Positions 26,118-34,512 of a stretch of DNA of 46,211 bases are shown here, piece after piece (the first letter of the stretch is position 1; the number at the start of each line of letters is the position of its first letter). The DNA lies in contig JAEUGY010000091.1 in the NCBI GenBank assembly GCA_016794625.1, positions 1 through 46,211 of the forward strand, given 5' to 3'. The notes under the pieces were generated by a model. The model worked only from the letters and a program-made list of their open reading frames with translations. It was not told where the DNA came from and ran no database searches. A program made the translations under genes and the position numbers. The stretch comes from Opitutaceae bacterium. GTDB lineage: Bacteria; Verrucomicrobiota; Verrucomicrobiia; Opitutales; Opitutaceae.

Positions 26118-27461
26118 ATGCCCTATACGTTCACCCGCTCCCAGGAGCTGTTTCAGCGTGCCCAAGGTTCGATCGCCGCCGGCGTCAACAGTGGCATTCG
26201 CAAGATGGAGGCCCCCGTGCCGCTCTATTTCGCTCGGGGTCAGGGGCCGAATCTCTGGGATGTCGATGGCAACCACTACCTCGACTTCCAGTTGGGGCAG
26301 GGGGCGCTGCTTTATGGGCATGCCCCGAAGGGCATGGCGGACGCCCTGGGAGCGCAGGCGCACCTCGGCACCCACTGGGCGGCACAGTGCGAACTGGAGA
26401 TCGAGGTGGCGGAGCGGATCCAGAAGATGATCCCGTCGGCCGAGCTGATCCGCTTCAACAATTCCGCGACCGAGGTGGTGACGGCGGCGTTTCGTCTCGC
26501 CCGGGCGCACACCGGACGGCCGTTGATCCTGCGATTTGAGGGACACTATCACGGCTGGGCGGACGAGGGTTTGGTGGGGTTTGCCAATCCCATGGATCGG
26601 TGGGGTGACGACGAGGATCCGGCGCGGCTGCATCCCAGCAAGGGTGTGATTCCCGAGGTCCTGGAGAAATTTGTGATGGTGCAGTGGAACGACATCGCCC
26701 ACCTGCGCCGGCGCGTCGACCAGTTCCGCGGACAGATCGCCGCCATCGTGTTTGAACCCGCGCTCTGCAACACCTGCTGCATCGAGCCGGTGGAAGGCCT
26801 GATGGCCACGATCCGCGAGCTGTGCGATCGCGACGGCATGCTCATGATTTCCGACGAGACCATCACCGGTTTCCGTTTCGGCGCGAGCTGCGCGCAGGGG
26901 TACTACGGCTACCGGCCTGACCTCACCATTCTGGGCAAGGCGATTGGTGGCGGCACCCCGTTTGCCGCATTGGCGGGGACCAAGGCGGCGATGGCGAAAA
27001 TCCTTTCGGGCGAGGTCGTGCATGCCGGCACCCTCAACGGCAATCCGCTTTGTCTGGCCGGTAGCAAGTGGTGCCTCGACCAGGTGTTGGCCCTCGGGGC
27101 CGACCATCCCCGGGCCAGCCAAGCCCTCGGTCGACGATTGATGAACGAGCTCGCCGCGCTCGCCGCCGAGCACGGCGTCCCGCTCCGGCCCCAGGGGCCG
27201 GGACTCATTTTCCACACGGTCATGCTCAAGCCCGGTGCGGCCGAAGGCCTCGTGCGCAACTACCGCGACTACGTCCGCCGTCACGATGCACCCCGCTGGG
27301 CGCACCTGCGGCGCTGCCTGCTCGAAGAAGGGGTGCGCGCGATTGAGCGCGGACTCTGGTCGATCAGTCTGGCGCACACCTCGACCGACATCGACGAAGC
27401 GATGGTGCGCGCCCGGCGCGCGTTCGCCCGTCACGCCGCCACCTGGGTGCGGCCGGCCTGA
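26118..27461 (+). CDS. Class III aminotransferase, glutamate-1-semialdehyde aminomutase-like
   Basis: 447 residues from ATG 26118; an in-frame GTG at 26100 is less likely. It is a PLP fold-type I enzyme: 'GVNSGIRKMEAPVPLYF' and 'PNLWDVDGNHYLDFQLGQGA' at the N-terminus, 'FNNSATEVVTAAFRLARA', 'FEGHYHGWADEG', 'LMISDETITGFRF' with the Asp that contacts the pyridine nitrogen, and 'TILGKAIGGGTPFAA' with the Schiff-base lysine K274. Length fits HemL-like enzymes, but catabolic homologues of this type are common and no heme-synthesis gene is nearby. Leading an operon with M81, RidA and FAH genes points to transamination of a peptide- or amide-derived amine (inference). hemL itself is the alternative but unlikely. 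Confidence 0.9.
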   Translation: MPYTFTRSQELFQRAQGSIAAGVNSGIRKMEAPVPLYFARGQGPNLWDVDGNHYLDFQLGQGALLYGHAPKGMADALGAQAHLGTHWAAQCELEIEVAERIQKMIPSAELIRFNNSATEVVTAAFRLARAHTGRPLILRFEGHYHGWADEGLVGFANPMDRWGDDEDPARLHPSKGVIPEVLEKFVMVQWNDIAHLRRRVDQFRGQIAAIVFEPALCNTCCIEPVEGLMATIRELCDRDGMLMISDETITGFRFGASCAQGYYGYRPDLTILGKAIGGGTPFAALAGTKAAMAKILSGEVVHAGTLNGNPLCLAGSKWCLDQVLALGADHPRASQALGRRLMNELAALAAEHGVPLRPQGPGLIFHTVMLKPGAAEGLVRNYRDYVRRHDAPRWAHLRRCLLEEGVRAIERGLWSISLAHTSTDIDEAMVRARRAFARHAATWVRPA

Positions 27462-27484
27462 ACCGGGAACGTCCCCGACCGCCC

Positions 27485-28993
27485 ATGAAGCCGCGCATCC
27501 TCTTCGGAGTCCTTTTTCACGAGACCCACACGTTTCTCCCGGATCCGACCCGCTGGTCCGATTTCGCCGTCGCCCGGGGAGATGAGATTCTGGCCAAGGA
27601 AGGCGACGAGTCGCCGACCGCAGGCTTTCTCGAGGAGGCTCGCCGCTATGGCTGGCAGGTGGTGCCGACGATCGACGCCCGGGCGGTGCCGAGCGGACCG
27701 GTGGAGGATGAGGTGTTTGAACGCTATTGGACGGAGTTTTCCGAGCGGGCCAAACCTGCGTTGGCCCAGGGCGTCGATGCCATCTTCCTTGTCCTGCACG
27801 GTGCGATGGCGACCCGCTCAATCGACGACGTCGAAGGCGAACTCCTGACCCGTCTCCGCGCTCTGCCCGGAGCGGCCCGCCTGCCGCTCTTTGCCGTGCT
27901 CGATCTGCATGGCAATGTGTCGGCCCGCATGTGCACCCAGGCGAACGGCCTCGTCATTTATCGCAAGAATCCGCACACAGATGCCAAGGAGACTGCGCTG
28001 CGGACCGCCGCGCTGCTCGACCGCTGCCTGCGCACCGGGGTCGTTCCGGAAACGCGTTGGTGTCGCGTGCCCGTGATGTGGTCTCCTCCCGGAACGGGCA
28101 CCCATGCCGACCCGATGAAGGCCCTGACGGCCTTTGCCGCGGCGCATGAAGGCGGTTCGTCACCCATCTGGGCGTACAATATTGCGGCCGGCTTTTCCTT
28201 CGCCGACACGGCCGAAACCGGAGTGACACTCTGCATCGTGGCGGAGCCCGGCAGCGCTGCGGCGCGCCAGCAGCTGGAAGAAGGCGCGCAACTGGCGTGG
28301 AACCTTCGTGAGGCCGGGGCGGTGGTGTACCCGTCCGTGGACGAGGTGCTCGACCGCATCGGCCCGGCCCCGAAGGGACCGGTGTTGCTGATCGAACCCG
28401 CGGACAACATTGGAGGCGGTGCGCCCGGTGACTGCACCGGCATTCTGCGGGCCCTGGTGCAGCGCGATGCCAAGAACGCCCTCGTGGCCATGAACGACCC
28501 CGAGGTCGTGGAGCGGCTCTCCCGTCTGCCGATCGGTTCCGTCAGCCGCCAGGCCATTGGCGGACGCCGCTGGCATGTCGATCCCGGCCCGGTTGAAATC
28601 GACGTCGAGCTCGTGTCGCTGCGCAGCGGCGCCTTCGATCTCGTGGACCTGCACAGCCACCTGGCTTCGATGAATGGCTCGAAGTTCGACATGGGCCCGT
28701 GCGCGGTGGTCCGGCACCGCGGCATCACCGTGCTCCTGACCAGCCGCAAGACCCCGCCCTTCGACCTCGGCCAGTTCAGCAGCCAGGGCATCGACGTGCG
28801 GACCTTCACCTTCATCGGAATCAAGGCGGCGGTCGGGCACAAACAGGCCTTTGACCCCATTGCCGCCGCGTCGTACTACGTCGACACCCCGGGGCCCTGT
28901 TCCAGCAACCTGGCCACCTTTCCCTTCCGGCGGCTGCGCCGGCCGATTTATCCTCTCGATCCCATCACGCAACCGCGTTTCCTTTACTCATGA
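27485..28993 (+). CDS. M81 family metallohydrolase (MlrC/microcystinase-C-like)
   Basis: 502 residues, ATG at 27485, no signal peptide. The N-terminal M81 motif is 'GVLFHETHTFLPD'. Probable metal ligands are D140 and H142 in 'DLHGNVS' and H164 in 'KNPHTDAKE'. The 2- and 22-residue spacings equal those I recall for the MlrC metal site, D167, H169 and H191. The C-terminal domain (DUF1485/MlrC C-terminus) shows 'LLIEPADNIGGGAPGDCTGI', 'GPCAVVRHRGITVLLTSRKT' and 'FTFIGIKAAVGHKQAFDPI'. MlrC hydrolyses linear tetrapeptide products of microcystin; most relatives have unknown amide substrates. It lies 23 bp after the aminotransferase gene and overlaps RidA by 4 bp. It probably hydrolyses an amide or lactam feeding the same pathway. 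Confidence 0.92.
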   Translation: MKPRILFGVLFHETHTFLPDPTRWSDFAVARGDEILAKEGDESPTAGFLEEARRYGWQVVPTIDARAVPSGPVEDEVFERYWTEFSERAKPALAQGVDAIFLVLHGAMATRSIDDVEGELLTRLRALPGAARLPLFAVLDLHGNVSARMCTQANGLVIYRKNPHTDAKETALRTAALLDRCLRTGVVPETRWCRVPVMWSPPGTGTHADPMKALTAFAAAHEGGSSPIWAYNIAAGFSFADTAETGVTLCIVAEPGSAAARQQLEEGAQLAWNLREAGAVVYPSVDEVLDRIGPAPKGPVLLIEPADNIGGGAPGDCTGILRALVQRDAKNALVAMNDPEVVERLSRLPIGSVSRQAIGGRRWHVDPGPVEIDVELVSLRSGAFDLVDLHSHLASMNGSKFDMGPCAVVRHRGITVLLTSRKTPPFDLGQFSSQGIDVRTFTFIGIKAAVGHKQAFDPIAAASYYVDTPGPCSSNLATFPFRRLRRPIYPLDPITQPRFLYS

Positions 28994-29379
28994 GCACTGG
29001 CATTCTTTATCCAAAAAACTCCGACACGCCCACGTCCCATCTGCCGTTCAGCCCGGCCGTCCGGGTCGGGGACCTGATTTTTGTCTCCGGGCAGGCCTCC
29101 GTGGATGCCAAGGGCGCGATCGTGCAGGACACCTTTGAAGGCGAGTTCCGCCGTTCCCTCGAAAACCTGCGCAAGGTGCTGGAAGGTGCCGGCAGCGACC
29201 TCAAGCACGTCGTACAGACGCGCAATTACATCCGCGATGCCTCCAATGGCGTCCGTTACAACGAGCTCTACCGGGAATACTTCTCCGAGCCCTATCCGGC
29301 CCGCACCACCATCACCAACTGCCTTCCCCCGATCCTGCACTATGAGATCGAGTGCATCGCGGTCGTGAAGCGCACCTGA
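28990..29379 (+). CDS. RidA family enamine/imine deaminase
   Basis: 129 residues, ATG 28990 overlapping the M81 stop (ATGA), so translation is coupled. The YjgF/YER057c/UK114 fold is evident from 'LPFSPAVRVGDLIFVSGQAS', 'FRRSLENLRKVLEGAGSDL', 'HVVQTRNYI' and 'YPARTTI', where R105 is the conserved arginine that binds the substrate carboxylate. Members hydrolyse reactive enamines and imines made by PLP enzymes, which suits an operon led by an aminotransferase. The substrate is probably pathway-specific and not the general 2-aminoacrylate. Confidence 0.94.
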   Translation: MSTGILYPKNSDTPTSHLPFSPAVRVGDLIFVSGQASVDAKGAIVQDTFEGEFRRSLENLRKVLEGAGSDLKHVVQTRNYIRDASNGVRYNELYREYFSEPYPARTTITNCLPPILHYEIECIAVVKRT

Positions 29380-29396
29380 ATTCCACCGCTTTTCCC

Positions 29397-30215
29397 ATGA
29401 AGATCATCCGCTACCGCGACCCAGCCGGCGCGACCCATTACGGTTCCGAACAGGCCGACGGCTCCGTTCTCCGCATCGAAGGCGATGTGTTTGGCGCCCA
29501 TCGGGTGACCACCGACCGCGCCACGGTCACCAAACTGCTCGCCCCGGTGGTTCCGGCGCAGATTCTCGGTGTGGGCCTGAACTACCGGCACCACGCCAAG
29601 GAATCCAACCTCAAGGTCCCGGAGCTGCCGGTGTTGTTCGTCAAGGGCGTGAATACCCTGCAGAATCCGGGGGATCCCATCCTCCTGCCGACCCACCTGC
29701 CGAGCACCGAGGTCGACTACGAGTGCGAACTGGCGGTGGTCATCGGCCGCGCCTGCAAGAACGTCTCCCGGGAACGCGCCCTGGATTACGTGCTGGGCTA
29801 CACTTGCGCCAACGATGTTTCGGCCCGCGACTGGCAGATCCGCAAGGGCAGCGGGCAGTGGTGCCGTGGCAAGTTTTTCGATACGTTCTGTCCGCTCGGA
29901 CCGCGGCTGGTCACGGGCGACGAACTGCCCGCCGGACCCAACGCGCTGAAGATCGCCACGCGGGTGAACGGCGAGACGCTGCAGGACTGGACCACGTCCG
30001 ACATGATTTTCGACATTCCGACGCTGATCGAGTTTCTCAGCGGCAGCACCACGCTCGTGCCCGGCACGGTCATCCTCACCGGCACGCCGCATGGCGTCGG
30101 CATGGCGCGCACGCCCCCGCGCTGGCTGGTGGCGGGCGACGAGGTCACGATCGACATCGAGCGCATTGGCTGCCTGACGAATCCGGTGCGCCTCGAGTCC
30201 GCCGCCGGCAACTAG
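29397..30215 (+). CDS. Fumarylacetoacetate hydrolase (FAH) family protein
   Basis: 272 residues from ATG 29397; the frame is open upstream to 29352 but overlaps RidA. FAH-fold motifs: 'ILGVGLNYRHHAKES', 'VDYECELAVVIGRACKN' with metal ligands E109 and E111, 'NDVSARDWQ' with D140 (29 residues later, the usual FAHD spacing), 'SDMIFDIPTLIEFLS' and 'GTVILTGTPHGVG'. Family members cleave C-C bonds of 2,4-diketo acids or decarboxylate/isomerise dicarboxylates, for example acylpyruvase and 2,4-diketo-3-deoxy-rhamnonate hydrolase. Here it lies between RidA and an SMP-30 lactonase. That could mean a sugar-acid type route or cleavage to acetoacetate for the downstream CoA-transferase. True fumarylacetoacetase is larger and is excluded. 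Confidence 0.93.
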   Translation: MKIIRYRDPAGATHYGSEQADGSVLRIEGDVFGAHRVTTDRATVTKLLAPVVPAQILGVGLNYRHHAKESNLKVPELPVLFVKGVNTLQNPGDPILLPTHLPSTEVDYECELAVVIGRACKNVSRERALDYVLGYTCANDVSARDWQIRKGSGQWCRGKFFDTFCPLGPRLVTGDELPAGPNALKIATRVNGETLQDWTTSDMIFDIPTLIEFLSGSTTLVPGTVILTGTPHGVGMARTPPRWLVAGDEVTIDIERIGCLTNPVRLESAAGN

Positions 30216-30234
30216 GCGGCCGGCGTCCGCGCTC

Positions 30235-31116
30235 ATGTCACGGTTCCCCGGAGTCGACGTTTTCCAGGCCATCCCCTGCGCCCTCGGCGAAGGGGTGTGC
30301 TGGCATCCGGGACGACGCACGGTGTGGTGGATCGATATTCTCGGGCCCCACGTCTACGAGGCGTCGCCTGACGGCGAGCGCGTGCGGCGCTGGCCGTGCG
30401 ACCAGCTCGTCGGGGCGGTGGCGCCCACCCGGTCGGGCGGCGTGCTGGCGGCGTTGCGCGATGGCATTTATCGACTCGATCCCGAAACCGGCGCAACCAG
30501 CCGGTTCGCCACGCCACCGGAGCACGACGCGAGTGTGTTTCGTTTCAACGACGCGAAGGTGGATCCGGCCGGGCGTTTCTGGGCCGGCACGCTCGCCCTC
30601 GACGGACGGAAGCACCAGTCCAGGCTGTACCGGATTGACGGTGACGGCCGCACCACGGTGATGCGTGAAGGGATTTCCATTTCGAACGGCATCGCCTGGT
30701 CCATCGACGGCCGGGAGATGTACTACATCGATTCCTGGGCGCGGTGCGTGCAGGCGTTTCCGTTCGATGTCGAACACGGCACCCTCGGAGAACCCCGGGT
30801 GGCCGTGACGTTCGAGCCGGCGGACGGTCTGCCGGATGGGTGTACACGCGACGCCGAAGGACACCTGTGGGTGGCGCATTGGGGAGGAAGCAGGGTCAGC
30901 CGGTGGGATGTGCGCACCGGGCGTCGTTTGCAGGAGATCCACCTGCCGGTGCGGAATGTCACATCCTGTGCCTTCGTCGGCGAGCGACTCAACCAGCTGG
31001 TGATCAGCACCGCACGGGACGAAGCCGGCACGCCCGCGGAAGCGGAGGCAGGGTTTGTCTTTCTGGCTCGGCCTGACACCGTCGGAACCGAGCCCACCTG
31101 TTTTGCTGGAGCGTAG
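30235..31116 (+). CDS. SMP-30/gluconolactonase (regucalcin-like) family lactonase
   Basis: 293 residues, ATG at 30235. A six-bladed propeller with the family metal-site residues: E19 in 'CALGEGVCWHP', Asn in 'FRFNDAKVDPAGRFWAGT', Asn in 'ISISNGIAWS' and Asp in 'ADGLPDGCTRDAEGHLWVA'. There is no signal peptide, so it is cytoplasmic. Members hydrolyse sugar-acid or other lactones with a divalent cation. Spacing is 19 bp after the FAH gene and 46 bp before the thiolase, all on one strand. The lactone it opens is unknown. Pairing with an FAH protein recalls non-phosphorylating fucose/rhamnose/arabinose pathways, but the required dehydratase is missing from this window. Confidence 0.92.
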   Translation: MSRFPGVDVFQAIPCALGEGVCWHPGRRTVWWIDILGPHVYEASPDGERVRRWPCDQLVGAVAPTRSGGVLAALRDGIYRLDPETGATSRFATPPEHDASVFRFNDAKVDPAGRFWAGTLALDGRKHQSRLYRIDGDGRTTVMREGISISNGIAWSIDGREMYYIDSWARCVQAFPFDVEHGTLGEPRVAVTFEPADGLPDGCTRDAEGHLWVAHWGGSRVSRWDVRTGRRLQEIHLPVRNVTSCAFVGERLNQLVISTARDEAGTPAEAEAGFVFLARPDTVGTEPTCFAGA

Positions 31117-31120
31117 TGAG

Positions 31121-31139
31121 GGCGCCGTCCCCCGGCGCC
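31121..31139 (+). repeat. Small GC-rich hairpin between lactonase and thiolase genes
   Basis: GGCGCC (31121-31126) and GGCGCC (31134-31139) can pair across a 7-base loop in the 46-bp gap. There is no T-run, so it is not an intrinsic terminator. It could tune expression of the three downstream ketone-body genes. Confidence 0.4.
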
Positions 31140-31150
31140 GGCCGTTGTCC

Positions 31151-31156
31151 GAGGAA
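31151..31156 (+). promoter_or_regulatory. Shine-Dalgarno site of the thiolase gene
   Basis: GAGGAA lies 6 bases before ATG 31163. Clear SD sites are scarce in this window, so this supports the start and suggests independent translation of the ketone-body trio. Confidence 0.7.
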
Positions 31157-31162
31157 CCGACC

Positions 31163-32344
31163 ATGAAGTCATTACCCGTCATCCTATCCGCCGCCCGCAC
31201 GCCGCTCGGCGCATTTCAAGGCGCGCTGGCCTCCCAATCCGCGGCCCAACTCGGTGCCGTGGCCGTGGCGGGCGCGCTGGCCCGGGCCGGAGTGGGGGCC
31301 GACGCGGTGACCGACCTGGTCCTCGGTCAAGTCCTGGCGGCCGGACAGGGCCAGGCACCGGTCCGCCAGGCAGCGCTCAAGGCGGGCCTGCTGCCGTCGA
31401 CGCGCACCGTTTCCATCAATCACGTTTGCGGGTCCGGCCTGCACGCCGTTCTCCATGCGTCCCTCCTGATCGCGTCCGACCAGGCCGGGGTCTGCGTTGC
31501 CGGCGGCATGGAGAGCATGAGTCAGGCGCCCTACCTGCTGCCGAAGGCGCGGGATGGATACCGACTGGGCCACCAGACCGTGGTGGACTCCCTGATTTCT
31601 GAAGGACTGTGGGATCCCCACCACAATCTGCACATGGGATCGTGCGCGGAGCAGTGTGCGACCCGCTACGGACTGACGCGCGAGGCGCAGGATGCGTATG
31701 CGGCCGAGAGTTTCCGCCGGGCACAGCGCGCCCAGGCGGAGGGCCGGTTTGCGGAGGAGATCTGCCCGGTGGAGCTAACCGATGCCAAGCGACAGACCAC
31801 GAAGGTGGAGCACGACGAAGGGCCGGGCCGCGTGAAGTTTGACCGGATGGCGACGCTCAAACCGGCGTTTGCTCCGGAAGGCACCATCACCGCCGCCAAC
31901 GCCTCCAGTCTGAACGACGGAGCGGCGGCGCTTGTCCTGGCGGACGAGGCGTGGGCGCAGTCGCGTCACTTGAAAGCGGTGGCCAGTGTGGTCGCGTTTG
32001 GTCGCGCGGCGGTGGAGCCGCTGTGGTTCACCACGGCCCCCGCGCCGGCGGCGCGCGAAGCGCTGGCGCGTGCGGGGTGGAGCGTCGGGCAGGTCGATCT
32101 CTGGGAGGTCAATGAGGCGTTTGCCGTGGTGCCCCTGGCGTTCGCCCGGGAACTGGACGTGCCCCTCGAACGGTTGAACGTACGCGGCGGGGCGATTGCC
32201 CTCGGTCATCCGTTGGGCTGTTCCGGTGCCCGGGTGGTGGTCACCCTGCTGGCCGCCCTGCGCGAACGCGGGCTCCGGCGTGGCGTCGCGGCGCTGTGCA
32301 TCGGAGGCGGCGAAGGCATCGCCGTCTGCATTGAGTGTCTCTGA
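31163..32344 (+). CDS. Acetyl-CoA C-acetyltransferase (thiolase)
   Basis: 393 residues from ATG 31163, chosen for the SD site and family length. Thiolase signatures: 'SAARTPLGAFQGAL' at the N-terminus, nucleophile C89 in 'INHVCGSGLHAV', 'VCVAGGMESMSQAPYLL', 'NASSLNDGAAALVLADE', 'LWEVNEAFAVVP', H349 in 'GGAIALGHPLGCSGAR' and proton-donor C379 in 'LCIGGGEG'. It cleaves acetoacetyl-CoA with CoA to two acetyl-CoA. The next genes are a 3-oxoacid CoA-transferase and a 3-hydroxybutyrate dehydrogenase, so degradation is the likely direction. PHB or fatty-acid roles are less supported, since no phaB or phaC is present. Confidence 0.95.
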   Translation: MKSLPVILSAARTPLGAFQGALASQSAAQLGAVAVAGALARAGVGADAVTDLVLGQVLAAGQGQAPVRQAALKAGLLPSTRTVSINHVCGSGLHAVLHASLLIASDQAGVCVAGGMESMSQAPYLLPKARDGYRLGHQTVVDSLISEGLWDPHHNLHMGSCAEQCATRYGLTREAQDAYAAESFRRAQRAQAEGRFAEEICPVELTDAKRQTTKVEHDEGPGRVKFDRMATLKPAFAPEGTITAANASSLNDGAAALVLADEAWAQSRHLKAVASVVAFGRAAVEPLWFTTAPAPAAREALARAGWSVGQVDLWEVNEAFAVVPLAFARELDVPLERLNVRGGAIALGHPLGCSGARVVVTLLAALRERGLRRGVAALCIGGGEGIAVCIECL

Positions 32345-32357
32345 ACGCGTTTTCACC

Positions 32358-33728
32358 GTGAACAAAGTCTACCCCAACGCCACGGCCGCACTCGACGGCC
32401 TCCTTCGCCCCGACCTCACCATCGCCGCCGGCGGTTTCGGACTCTGCGGCATCCCCGAGAACTTGATCGAGGCGCTCCGCGCCAGCGGCGTGGGGGGGCT
32501 CACCCTGGTCGGCAACAACGCCGGCGTGGACGGTTTCGGCATGGGACTGCTCCTCGCCAACCGCCAGGTCCGCAAGGTGCTGGCCTCCTATGTCGGCGAG
32601 AATCGCGAGTTTGAACGCCAGGTGCTGGCGGGTGAGCTCGAGCTCGAACTCGTGCCCCAGGGCACGCTGGCCGAGCGCCTCCGCGCCGGGGGCGCGGGCA
32701 TTCCCGGATTCTTCACCCGGACCGCGGCGGGAACGCTGCTGGCTGCGGGCAAGGAGACCCGGTGTATTGATGGGATCGACTACGTGCTTGAACGGGGCAT
32801 CCGGGCGGATCTGTCGATCGTCAAGGCCTGGAAGGGCGATACCGCCGGCAATCTTGTCTACCGCAAGACGGCCCGGAATTTCAACCCGATGGTGGCCACC
32901 TGCGGAAAGGTGTGCGTGGCCGAGGTCGAGGAGCTGGTCGCGCCGGGAGAACTTGATCCGGATGAGATTCACACGCCGGGCATCTATGTGGACCGGATCC
33001 TGCAGGGGGCGCGCTACGAGAAGCGCATCGAGTTCCGCACCGTCCGCGGCGGAGCGGTGTCCCGCAAGGAGAGCCCTGTGCGCGACTGGATGGCGAGGCG
33101 GGCGGCGCAGGAGTTGCGGGATGGTTACACGGTGAACCTGGGCATCGGTATTCCCACGCTGGTGGCCAATCATCTCCCGCCCGGGATGGATGTGACGCTA
33201 CAGTCGGAAAACGGTCTGCTCGGCATCGGTCCGTTTCCGGACGAGGCTTCGGTCGATCCCGACCTGATCAATGCGGGCAAACAGACGATTTCCACGCTGC
33301 CTGGCTCCGCGTTCTTTTCCAGCGCCGACTCGTTCGCCATGATCCGGGGCGGTCACGTCGATCTGTCGATCCTGGGCGCGCTCGAGGTGTCCGAGTCCGG
33401 CGATGTGGCCAATTGGATGGTGCCGGGTCGCATGGTCAAGGGACCGGGCGGCGCGATGGATTTGGTGGCCGGAGTGCGACGCGTCGTGGTGGTGATGGAG
33501 CACTGCGCCAAGGATGGGTCGCCAAAAATTCTGCCGCAGTGCACCCTTCCTCTGACGGGCCGGGGCGTGGTCAGCCTGATCATCACCGACCTGGCGGTGT
33601 TTTCGGTGAAGACCGGCGGTGGACTCGTGCTTGAGGAATTGCACCCCCAGGCGACGCTCGCGGACGTCCGGGCTCGCACCGGATGCGGATTCACTCTCGG
33701 CGCCGGAGTGCGGGAGGGCACGCCATGA
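32358..33728 (+). CDS. 3-oxoacid (acetoacetate) CoA-transferase, A and B subunits fused
   Basis: 456 residues from GTG 32358; no ATG fits, and upstream codons overlap the thiolase. The A half (about 1-228) has 'TIAAGGFGLCGIPENLIEAL', 'VGNNAGVDGFGMGLLL', 'GIPGFFTRTAAGT' and 'KAWKGDTAGNLVYRKTARNF'. The B half (about 240-456) has 'VNLGIGIPTLVANHL', catalytic E284 in 'LQSENGLLGIGPFP' and 'GALEVSESGDVANWMVPG'. Most bacteria encode these as two genes (scoA/scoB, atoD/atoA); the single-chain order matches mitochondrial SCOT. It transfers CoA from succinyl-CoA to acetoacetate. The stop overlaps the next ATG by 4 bp. Neighbours complete the route from 3-hydroxybutyrate to acetyl-CoA. Confidence 0.95.
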   Translation: MNKVYPNATAALDGLLRPDLTIAAGGFGLCGIPENLIEALRASGVGGLTLVGNNAGVDGFGMGLLLANRQVRKVLASYVGENREFERQVLAGELELELVPQGTLAERLRAGGAGIPGFFTRTAAGTLLAAGKETRCIDGIDYVLERGIRADLSIVKAWKGDTAGNLVYRKTARNFNPMVATCGKVCVAEVEELVAPGELDPDEIHTPGIYVDRILQGARYEKRIEFRTVRGGAVSRKESPVRDWMARRAAQELRDGYTVNLGIGIPTLVANHLPPGMDVTLQSENGLLGIGPFPDEASVDPDLINAGKQTISTLPGSAFFSSADSFAMIRGGHVDLSILGALEVSESGDVANWMVPGRMVKGPGGAMDLVAGVRRVVVVMEHCAKDGSPKILPQCTLPLTGRGVVSLIITDLAVFSVKTGGGLVLEELHPQATLADVRARTGCGFTLGAGVREGTP

Positions 33729-34504
33729 AGGGCCGGACCGCCTTGGTGACCGGTTCCACCAGCGGCATCGGGCTCGGCATGGCCCGGGCCCTGGCCCGGG
33801 CGGGGGCGAATGTGATGCTGCATGGCCTTGGGGCGGCGGACGAGGTGCGCCGTCTCCGCGAGGACCTGGCGCGCGAGACGGGCGTGCGCGTGGAAGTGAG
33901 CCAGGCCGACTTGCGCGTGGCGGGGGAGGTGGAAAACCTCGTCCGGGAGACGGAGCAACGCCTGGGTGGCATCGACGTGCTGATCAACAATGCCGGCATT
34001 CAATTTGTCTCCCCGGTCGAGTCCTTCCCGGAGGAACGCTGGCAGGCGATTCAGGAGATTGTGCTCGGGGCGAGCTTTCGTGCGATCCGTTCAGTGGTGC
34101 CGGGCATGAAGCAACGCGGCTGGGGTCGTATCATCAATCTGGTGTCAGCGCATGGCCTGGTCGCCTCGCCCTTCAAGAGCGCCTACGTGGCGGCCAAGCA
34201 TGGCCAGGTGGGCCTGACCAAGTCCGTGGCGCTGGAGCTCGCGGAGACCGCGATCACCTGCAACGCGATCTGCCCGGGGTATGTGCGCACCGCGTTGGTC
34301 GAGGGGCAGATTGAGAGCCAGGCCGCCACCCACCGCCTGCCGCGTGAGCAAGTGATCCGGGATGTCATCCTCGCGTCGCAGCCCACCAAGCGCTTCATCG
34401 AGGTGGAGGAAGTGGCGGCGCTCGCCCTGTTCCTGTGCGGCGAGCACGCGCGTTCGATCACCGGCGCCGCCATCCCCATCGACGGCGGCTGGACCGCGCG
34501 TTAG
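33725..34504 (+). CDS. bdhA: 3-hydroxybutyrate dehydrogenase (SDR family)
   Basis: 259 residues, ATG 33725 overlapping the CoA-transferase stop. Classical SDR: cofactor motif T9-G-S-T-S-G-I-G16, 'DVLINNAGIQFVSPVESFP', catalytic Y154 and K158 in 'SAYVAAKHGQVGLTKS', and 'CNAICPGYVRTALVEGQI'. The combination 'WGRIINLVSAHGLVASPFKS' and the C-terminal 'GAAIPIDGGW' is characteristic of D-3-hydroxybutyrate dehydrogenases and not of FabG. It oxidises 3-hydroxybutyrate to acetoacetate with NAD. Its position after CoA-transferase and thiolase genes supports this. It is the last gene of the operon. Confidence 0.92.
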   Translation: MKGRTALVTGSTSGIGLGMARALARAGANVMLHGLGAADEVRRLREDLARETGVRVEVSQADLRVAGEVENLVRETEQRLGGIDVLINNAGIQFVSPVESFPEERWQAIQEIVLGASFRAIRSVVPGMKQRGWGRIINLVSAHGLVASPFKSAYVAAKHGQVGLTKSVALELAETAITCNAICPGYVRTALVEGQIESQAATHRLPREQVIRDVILASQPTKRFIEVEEVAALALFLCGEHARSITGAAIPIDGGWTAR

Positions 34505-34512
34505 GCGGAGCC

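Noticed and set aside
26118..27461. hemL (heme biosynthesis) assignment for the class III aminotransferase
   Set aside because: The fold and lysine motif fit, but the gene is embedded in a catabolic operon with M81, RidA and FAH genes.
33725..34504. FabG or 2-keto-3-deoxy-fuconate dehydrogenase assignment for the SDR
   Set aside because: The SAHGLVAS and catalytic-region motifs and the position after CoA-transferase and thiolase genes fit 3-hydroxybutyrate dehydrogenase better.
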